From Salpingoeca rosetta (Eukaryota; Opisthokonta; Choanoflagellata; Craspedida; Salpingoecidae), in contig NW_004754900.1 of assembly GCF_000188695.1 (NCBI RefSeq), positions 452,574 to 465,073 on the forward strand: a DNA stretch of 12,500 nt, in the 5' to 3' direction. The notes below the pieces were generated by a model. That model was not told where the DNA came from and searched no databases. It saw only the letters and a list, made by a program, of their open reading frames with translations. Shown here in pieces: positions 6,421 through 12,500 of this stretch (the stretch's first letter is position 1; each line of letters opens with the position of its first letter). The position numbers and the translations under genes are program-made.

Positions 6421-9400
6421 ATGGTAAGTGCACCTGCCTGTGCCTGTGCCTCTGTGCGTGCACACGAGAGCGTGCTTGGGTTTGTGTGGGTGTGTGCAAG
6501 CGAGTGCATCCACAAGCATCCCGCTCTTCTTTATGGGAGGGCGATCTCAAAGACATGTGCATGCACACATGCATATGTGCACATGTGCACATGTGCACAT
6601 ATGCGTTTTCCTCGCGTCGACGATTCTACTGCCACCTTCGGCGGACTTGTGTGCATGCTCGTTTTCCTCCTCTTCCCTTGCCACCAATGTTGATCCTCTC
6701 CTCCACGATTGCACACTCTTCCCTCGTTGTTTTTTTCGCCTTTGCGTCTGCCAACTTGTCTTCATCTGCGATCGCTTTTATGCGCACGCACGTGGTCCAC
6801 CACCACCCAATATGGCATCTGAAAACCGATTTCCTTTTCGTCCCCCTCTTTTCTCTCACCATCCTTCTCTTCTTGACCGTTCCCCTTCTTCGCTCCAACG
6901 CACACACAAACATGCATCAATGGCTGAATCCATCCACCACACCACCCACTCACTCACACACACACTCACACACGCTCGACCCCTACCCCTGCCCCCTTTC
7001 TCTTTCCAAACTCAGGTGCATTTCACAGTGAGCCAGATCCGTGAGATCATGGACAAGCGTCACAACATCCGTAACATGTCTGTGATTGCCCACGTCGATC
7101 ACGGCAAGTCCACCCTCACGGACTCGCTCGTGTCCAAGGCCGGTATCATCGCCGGTGCCAAGGCCGGTGAGACCCGCTTCACGGATACCCGTGCCGATGA
7201 GCAGGAGCGCTGCATCACCATCAAGTCCACCGCCATCTCCCTGTACTACGAGCTTGACGAGAAGGACATGGTCTTCGTCAAGCAGGAGAGCCAGGGCAAC
7301 GCCTTCCTCATCAACCTCATCGACTCCCCCGGGCACGTCGATTTCTCGTCCGAGGTGACGGCCGCCCTCCGCGTCACCGATGGCGCCCTCGTCGTCGTTG
7401 ACTGCGTCTCCGGCGTGTGCGTGCAGACCGAGACTGTGCTTCGCCAGGCCATTGCCGAGCGCATCAAGCCCATCCTCTTCATGAACAAGATGGACCGCGC
7501 TCTCCTCGAGCTCCAGCTGGAGAAGGAGGACCTCTACCAGACGTTCCAGCGCATCGTCGAGAGCGTCAACGTCATCATCGCCACCTACGGTGACGACGAC
7601 GGTCCCATGGGCCCCATCCAGGTCGACGTCGCCAAGGGCACCGTCGGCTTTGGCTCCGGCCTCCACGGCTGGGCCTTCACCCTCAAGCAGTTTGCCGAGA
7701 TGTACTCTGCCAAGTTTGGCATTGACATTGAGAAGATGATGTCCCGCCTCTGGGGCAACCAGTTCTTCAACGCCAAGACCAAGAAGTGGCGCAAGTCCGA
7801 GGGCGACGGCTTCCAGCGTGGCTTCAACATGTTCGTGCTCGACCCCATCTACAAGCTCTTCGACGCCGTCATGAACTTCAAGAAGGACATGACCGCCAAG
7901 CTCATCGAGAAGCTCGACATCAAGCTCCAGGGTGACGAGAAGAGCCTCGAGGGCAAGCCCCTCATGAAGGTCATGATGCGCCGCTGGCTCCCCGCCGGTG
8001 AGGCTCTCCTGCAGATGATTGCCATCCACCTTCCCTCCCCCGTCACCGCCCAGGCCTACCGTATGGAGATGCTCTACGAAGGCCCCCACGACGACGAGGC
8101 CGCCCTTGGCATCAAGAACTGCGACCCCGAGGCCCCTCTGATGATGTACATCTCCAAGATGGTCCCCACCTCCGACAAGGGCCGCTTCTACGCCTTCGGC
8201 CGTGTCTACTCTGGCAAGGTCGCCACCGGCCTCAAGTGCCGCATCATGGGGCCCAACTACGTGCCCGGCAAGAAGGACGATCTCTTCATCAAGAACATCC
8301 AGCGCACCATCCTCATGATGGGCCGCTACATTGAGCCCATTGAGGACGTCCCCGCCGGTAACATTGTCGGTCTCGTCGGCGTCGACCAGTTCCTCGTCAA
8401 GACCGGTACCATCACCACCTCCGATGCCGCCCACAACATGAAGGTCATGAAGTTCTCCGTCTCCCCCGTCGTCCGCGTCGCCGTCGAGGCCAAGAACCCC
8501 TCGGACCTCCCCAAGCTCGTCGAGGGTCTCAAGCGCCTTGCCAAGTCCGACCCCATGGTCCAGTGCATCATCGAGGAGTCTGGCGAGCACATTGTTGCCG
8601 GTGCCGGTGAGCTCCATCTCGAGATTTGCCTCAAGGATCTCGAGGAGGACCACGCCCAGATCCCCATCAAGAAGTCCGAGCCCGTCGTGTCCTACCGCGA
8701 GACCGTCTCCGAGATGTCCAACATCATGTGCCTCTCCAAGTCCCCCAACAAGCACAACCGTCTCTTCATGAAGGCCGAGCCTCTCGCCGAGGGTCTCGCT
8801 GAGGCCATTGAGGACGAGAAGGTCACCTCCAGGCAGGACCCTAAGGAGCGCGCCCGCTACCTCGCCGACAACTTTGAGTGGGACCTCACCGATGCCCGTA
8901 AGATCTGGTGCTTCGGCCCTGAGGGCACTGGCCCCAACGTCGTCGTCGATGTCTCCAAGGGTGTCCAGGTGAGCGCGACTGTGCTATTATTGTTGGATTT
9001 TTTTTTTCGTCAATGCTGTTGTTTGTCTTGCGGCCAGGCCTTCGACTTCACAGTGGTTTCCCTCTCCTCCTGATGATGCACATCATTGATTTACATCTGA
9101 CGTGCGCCTTGTATGGCGTATGGTGATGCTTTATTCAATGTTAAACACTCTAATTTTTTGCTGAGGGGTTGTTGTTATCCGCCATGTTCCTCCACCTCTT
9201 GTTGTTCGGCACTCACACGCGGCATCATCATCCCGCTCATTTGCACTGCAATTTCACTCACTCAAAACCCCATCTCCTTTCTCCCGCTCCCTCTCATTCA
9301 CACAGTACCTGAACGAGATCAAGGACAGCGTCGTCGCTGGTTTCCAGTGGGCCACCAAGGAGGGTGTGCTCGCCGACGAGAACATGCGCGGCATCCGCTT

Positions 9401-9872
9401 CAACATCTACGATGTCACCCTGCACACCGATGCCATCCACCGCGGTGGCGGCCAGATCATCCCCACCGCCCGCCGCTGCATGTACGCGTGCTGCCTCACC
9501 GCCTCTCCCCGCCTCATGGAGCCCGTCTTCCTTGTCGAGATTCAGTGCCCAGAGAACGCCATTGGTGGCATCTACGGTGTCCTCACCCGCCGTCGTGGTC
9601 ACGTCTTCGAGGAGAACCGCGTTGCCGGTACCCCCATGTACAACGTCAAGGCTTACCTGCCCGTCATGGAGTCCTTTGGCTTCGACTCTGCCCTCCGCGC
9701 CGGTACCGGTGGCCAGGCCTTCCCCCAGTGCGTCTTCGATCACTGGCAGGTGCTCACCGCCGATCCTCTCGACCCATCCTCCATTGCCGGTCAGATTGTC
9801 AACAAGTCCCGTACCCGCAAGGGTCTCTCCCCCGAGCCCTTCCCTCTGGACAAGTACTACGACAAGCTCTAA
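6421..9872 (+). CDS. EEF2: Translation elongation factor 2 (eEF2), complete, three exons
   Basis: eEF2 is the cytosolic GTPase that moves tRNA and mRNA through the ribosome. Coding exons are 6421-6423 (ATG only), 7016-8968 and 9306-9872. Donors are GTAAGT and GTGAGC, both acceptors end in AG, and the joints are in phase 0. The product is 840 residues, like yeast eEF2 (842). The start sits in a near-perfect Kozak context (CCGCCACC before ATG, G after). G-domain motifs are intact: AHVDHGKST at 26-34, DSPGH at 104-108 and NKMD at 158-161. T57 in TRFTDTR is the site phosphorylated by eEF2 kinase in animals. H697 in DAIHRGGGQ is the diphthamide histidine. The C-terminus ends DKL. Codon use is strongly C-ending, as expected for a highly expressed gene. 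Intron 2 carries a snoRNA. Confidence 0.98.
6424..7015 (+). other. eEF2 intron 1 (after the ATG codon)
   Basis: This 592-nt intron begins GTAAGT directly after the start codon and ends in a pyrimidine-rich tract and CTCAG before GTG (Val2). It contains the alternating purine-pyrimidine palindrome at 6571-6604, a long C/T-rich middle, and a short CA run at about 6947-6975. I found no paired box C and D in it. Confidence 0.9.
6553..6606. repeat. 54-bp alternating purine-pyrimidine block with a 34-bp perfect palindrome
   Basis: Positions 6553-6606 alternate purine and pyrimidine without a break. Within it 6571-6604 is a perfect palindrome built from CATATG, GTGCAC and CATGTG units. It lies in eEF2 intron 1 and could form a cruciform, Z-DNA or an RNA hairpin. 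Confidence 0.9.
8969..9305 (+). other. eEF2 intron 2, snoRNA host intron
   Basis: A 337-nt GTGAGC...CACAG intron joins GVQ to YLNEIKDS, as eEF2 continuity requires. It holds a T9 run near 8999-9007, the snoRNA at 9066-9169, and a C/T-rich tail. Box D lies about 140 nt from the 3' splice site, farther than the roughly 70-80 nt common in vertebrates. Confidence 0.93.
9066..9169 (+). ncRNA. Box C/D snoRNA guiding 18S rRNA 2'-O-methylation (U36/snR47-type target), in eEF2 intron 2
   Basis: Read from the sequence: box C is cTGATGA at 9070-9076, D' is CTGA at 9097-9100, C' is GTGATGC at 9123-9129, and D is CTGA at 9161-9164. A 4-bp terminal stem pairs 9066-9069 with 9165-9168 (one U-G). The 16 nt at 9144-9159 upstream of box D are complementary to the conserved 18S rRNA segment AAAAAATTAGAGTGTT. 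By the D+5 rule T9156 would select the fourth A of the A6 run. From memory, this segment contains the methylated A guided by human U36 (SNORD36A/B, Am668) and yeast snR47 (Am619). The element lies inside a translation-factor intron, the usual kind of snoRNA host. The D' guide (9081-9096) has no target I recognise. Box C has C instead of the usual purine at its first position. Confidence 0.85.
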
Positions 9873-10475
9873 GCTCCCCCGTGCTGTTTTGTTTGTGGAT
9901 AGTCTTGGTCCTTTCGGGTGTCGTGTTGTGCATCCATGTTGGTGTCGTCTTCCCCTTCTTTACGTTGCGCTCCTACTATACTCTGCCCTTTCTTCCTTCT
10001 TCTCCACGCTGTTCTGTCTGTGTTTTGTGTTGCTCTATGCGACTCTTTACGACCAAACCAGCAATGTTCGGTCGGTGACGTGTCTTGTGCGTGTGCGTCA
10101 TTTGCGTCATTTGTGCTGCCGCTGTGCTCGTTCTCTGCTGTCTTCGTCGCTCTCCATGCTCTCTCGTTTGGTATGTGAAGGAAGTCATCTCAGGCGACCA
10201 GCTCACCACTGATGATGTTTTAAAGGCTTTCACGCCTTGTCAAGTACACGGGCAGCCCTCGGCAAATCCTCCGCAATTGAGAATGTGGAAGACACAGTGC
10301 GAAGAGAGAGAGAGAGCAGAGGCACGGCGCTTGCGTGTTGTGTGTGTGTGTGTGTGTGCGCGCGCTCTGAAGGTGCTGTACCGATGTGACATGAGGATTT
10401 CAAAAGTGTACTCAAGAGTTTGTGCACACAGGACAGCGGCAAAGGGGCAAGCAATCAAGGACATGCATGTCGGAT

Positions 10476-10536
<61 letters not shown>

Positions 10537-10541
10537 TTCGA
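9873..10541. other. Convergent 3' intergenic region (eEF2 / hydrolase)
   Basis: After the eEF2 stop comes a GT/T-rich stretch (9885-9905), then U- and C-rich DNA on the plus strand to about 10170, which is presumably the eEF2 3' UTR and downstream region. From 10170 to 10478 composition is mixed, with short GA (10303-10316) and TG (10338-10358) runs. It ends in the CA repeat next to the hydrolase stop codon. No AATAAA and no convincing gene are seen. Confidence 0.65.
10479..10535. repeat. (AC)28 microsatellite after the hydrolase stop codon
   Basis: A perfect AC repeat of about 57 bp ends 7 bp beyond the minus-strand stop codon (10544-10542). The transcript reads (UG)n almost directly after UGA. 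Confidence 0.95.
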
Positions 10542-12336
10542 TCAGTCATCACGGTCAACAAAAGGCTGTCGAATCGACGACACAGTGTAGGGCTGGCTGC
10601 CAGCATCATGCTCATCATGATCATCATCACTGTCCTTGAGTTGCCGGTAGCGCGAGGACGACATGATGGCCCCCGAGCCCGTGTGCTGCGACACAGAGGC
10701 GAGCGCAGAGTGCAGCGTGTTGCTGCTGTTGTTGGTGCCACCACCACCACCACCACCACCACCACCACTACCACCATGAGGCCCGAGCAAGGATGACGGC
10801 ATGAGCGCTGACTTGCGCTTGAGGTTGCGGTAGATGCCAACCAATATGGCCACCACCACCGCCGACGCCAGCACAGCGAGCGTGACGTTCGCCGCCTGCT
10901 TCAGGCCGCCACCAGCTGCACCCAACACGTCGTCACCGGGCTCAAAGATGGCAGCAAGGCCCTGCGTGGACTGGAACGCCAGCGTGTGGTCGTGCCCCAC
11001 GTTTGGCACCACGGAGATGTTGTGCACGGGCCGCTTGAAGAACGCCTGCACAAACTTGAAGTACAGCTGCCCGCGCTCCAGCCTGAACCGCCCCTCAAAC
11101 ATGTCCATGCATGTCTTCTCCAGGCCGTGCGACTGGCAGCCTGGCTCCAGGTCCTCGTTGCACGTGTCGTTGCCGCCAAGCAGGTACACCACGTGCTGGT
11201 GCGCGTACGCCTGCTTGAGGGTGTCCACGGGCCGCCCGTTGGCAACGTACAGCGGAAACGCGCCGTCCAGGCCCCACTCCCACATGTTGTAGTTGTCGCA
11301 GTTGTTGAGCTGCTCCTCCGTGGGGATGACGAGGTCCCCGTCAATCCACCTGCGCGGGTCGAGGTAGCAGTAGGAGGAAGGATTGGCCACCACATAGCGG
11401 AACGCGCGGGCAAGCCCGCTTCCGAGGTGCAGCGCATGTTGCGTCAGGGCGTAGCGCTGGACCGTCTGTCCGCCAGACGAGTGCCCGACCAGCGTCACCT
11501 GCTGCAGCTTCGGGTACGTGTGCGTGGAGTTGAGCGCCTTGAGCATGCGGTCGAGGATGGCGTAACTACTGGTGGTGGCGCCCGTCTTGGTTGCGCTGGG
11601 CTCCGACTCCTGCCCAGACCGCCACACGCCGTTCTCGTCCGCACCGCTCCAGTACACCACGCCTGGGTTGAAGTGGGGGAGGTTGGAGGGAGGGGGAGCG
11701 AAGTAGGCGTGAGTAAGGTGGTGGTGAGACGAGGAGTGTGTGGAAGGAGTTTGTGGAACAGATACATGCAATCACACACGCACACACAGAGGAAAGCAGA
11801 CGCACACACAGAGACAGAAAGGCAGGCACACAGAGAGAGAGAGAGATGCACACACACACACACACACAGATACACAGATACACACACACACAGATACACA
11901 CACACACAGATACACACACACATGCACACACACAGAGCGCCCCAATGCTCACCGTCCGGAGGGTTGTCCTGGGGCTCCATGAACCAAGGTGCAAACACGG
12001 CGACGGAGTTGCGCGGGTAGTGGGACTGCAGCGCCGCAGCCTCGAGCATGGAGCAGAAGTACTCGTCGGCATTGCGGGCAGCACCATGCACCACAATGAC
12101 AGCCATGCGGATGCCTGACCTGTCCGGCCTCTCAATGTCGCCGTTGTCGCTGAAGTACACAAAGTCCGTGTCATCCACCACGTTCTTCAACCGCTGTGTC
12201 GGCAAAGGTCCCCGGCACAGGTTGTATAGCGGCATCCACGGCATGTATGGGTGCTGCTCCACATCATCTGCCTCGCAGCGGGAGCCAGCACAGTGATATC
12301 CATGTGCACAGCAGTGTTTGCCATCATGGCAGCAGA
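10542..12336 (-). CDS. Granulin-half-domain / alpha/beta-hydrolase membrane protein, 5' end beyond right edge
   Basis: Two exons, 12336-11953 and 11662-10542, are joined in phase 1 (donor GTGAGC, acceptor CCAG) and give 500 complete visible codons, numbered here from the Cys at 12334. Residues 1-20 carry CC-x5-CC-x5-C-x4-C with HDGKHCC and HGY, the signature of the C-terminal half of a granulin module. The hydrolase follows: HGAARN oxyanion-type loop at 83-88, nucleophile S189 in GHSSGG, probable acid D293 in GGND, probable histidine H351 in VGHDH. These fit a serine hydrolase triad; the substrate is unknown. A membrane segment at about 386-404 is followed by basic residues, so the enzyme would face outside or a lumen. 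The tail has a Gly run (about 424-436), an acidic stretch and YRQL (466-469), a possible YxxPhi sorting signal. The exon starts after TTAG at 12337 in phase 1, so earlier exons lie outside the window. Confidence 0.85.
10736..10770. repeat. (CCA)n trinucleotide tract coding for poly-Gly
   Basis: ACC/CCA triplets encode the glycine run in the predicted cytoplasmic tail of the hydrolase. As a pure trinucleotide repeat it is probably length-variable between strains. Confidence 0.85.
11770..11936. repeat. CA/CAGA tract in the hydrolase intron
   Basis: CA repeats mixed with AGAGAG and GATACA units fill most of the intron 11663-11952. On the sense strand this is UG/UCUGUG-rich and begins about 16 nt after the donor. 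Confidence 0.85.
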
Positions 12337-12500
12337 CTAATTACATGTGTTTGGTGGTTGGTGGTTGTGGAAGGAGGAGCGTGAATTGGTGAATGGGCGT
12401 GAAGTGTGCTCTCAAAAGCAAGACACGCACGCACACTCAAATATACACACACATGCACACGAACAAGACACGAACACATGCACACATAAATACGCACACA
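12337..12500 (-). other. Intron upstream of the granulin-coding exon (partial)
   Basis: On the minus strand this stretch ends in a pyrimidine/A-rich tract and TTAG, directly before the cysteine-rich exon. It contains a CA-rich run on the plus strand at about 12422-12500 (UG-rich in the transcript) and in-frame stops. No coding sequence is seen. Confidence 0.6.

Noticed and set aside
6983..8755. 590-codon open frame on the minus strand opposite eEF2
   Set aside because: It is the antisense shadow of a strongly C-ending coding sequence. Its Leu/Val/Gly/Asp-rich product has no recognisable domain and overlaps eEF2 exactly.
10085..10330. Possible small plus-strand coding segment with a VISGDQLTTDDVLKAF-like reading
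   Set aside because: It looks faintly protein-like but has no clear start or splice sites, no recognised domain, and runs into simple repeats. Too weak to call.

Overview
This window is GC-rich nuclear DNA from a eukaryote with spliceosomal introns, most likely a unicellular protist close to animals, such as a choanoflagellate. That placement is an inference. It rests on a spliced animal-type eEF2, a Ro60/TROVE gene, a granulin-type cysteine module on a membrane protein, and compact genes full of TG/CA microsatellites. There are no prokaryotic operons, CRISPR arrays or insertion sequences.

Layout from left to right. (1) 70-1680, minus strand: the 5' part of a mitochondrial-type ABC1/ADCK (UbiB-family) atypical kinase in six visible exons, running off the left edge. 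(2) 1681-2093: a divergent promoter with two MARE/ARE-like bZIP sites exactly 21 bp apart. (3) 2094-4013, plus: an intronless Ro60 (TROVE + VWA) protein with a charged insertion of about 100 residues. (4) 4014-4646: a convergent 3' region with (GTT)20 and an uninterrupted (TG)71. (5) 4647-6008, minus: a two-exon membrane-anchored protein with a polyQ linker and a C-terminal domain I recognise as DUF6940-like. (6) 6009-6420: a second divergent promoter. (7) 6421-9872, plus: a complete three-exon eEF2 gene whose first coding exon is only the ATG. Its intron 2 holds a convincing box C/D snoRNA whose guide has 16 nt of complementarity to 18S rRNA. (8) 9873-10541: a convergent 3' region with a CA/TG repeat. 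(9) 10542-12336, minus: the 3' part of a membrane-bound alpha/beta hydrolase preceded by half a granulin domain, running off the right edge.

The genes do not form one pathway. Translation and RNA biology are linked at the eEF2 locus, which makes both an elongation factor and, from its intron, a predicted rRNA 2'-O-methylation guide. Ro60 is an RNA quality-control protein. A window-wide pattern is that the TG/CA microsatellites sit mainly in introns and just after stop codons, and are mostly oriented so that the transcript reads (UG)n. The splice sites given were chosen by eye from reading frame, GT-AG dinucleotides and protein-family continuity.
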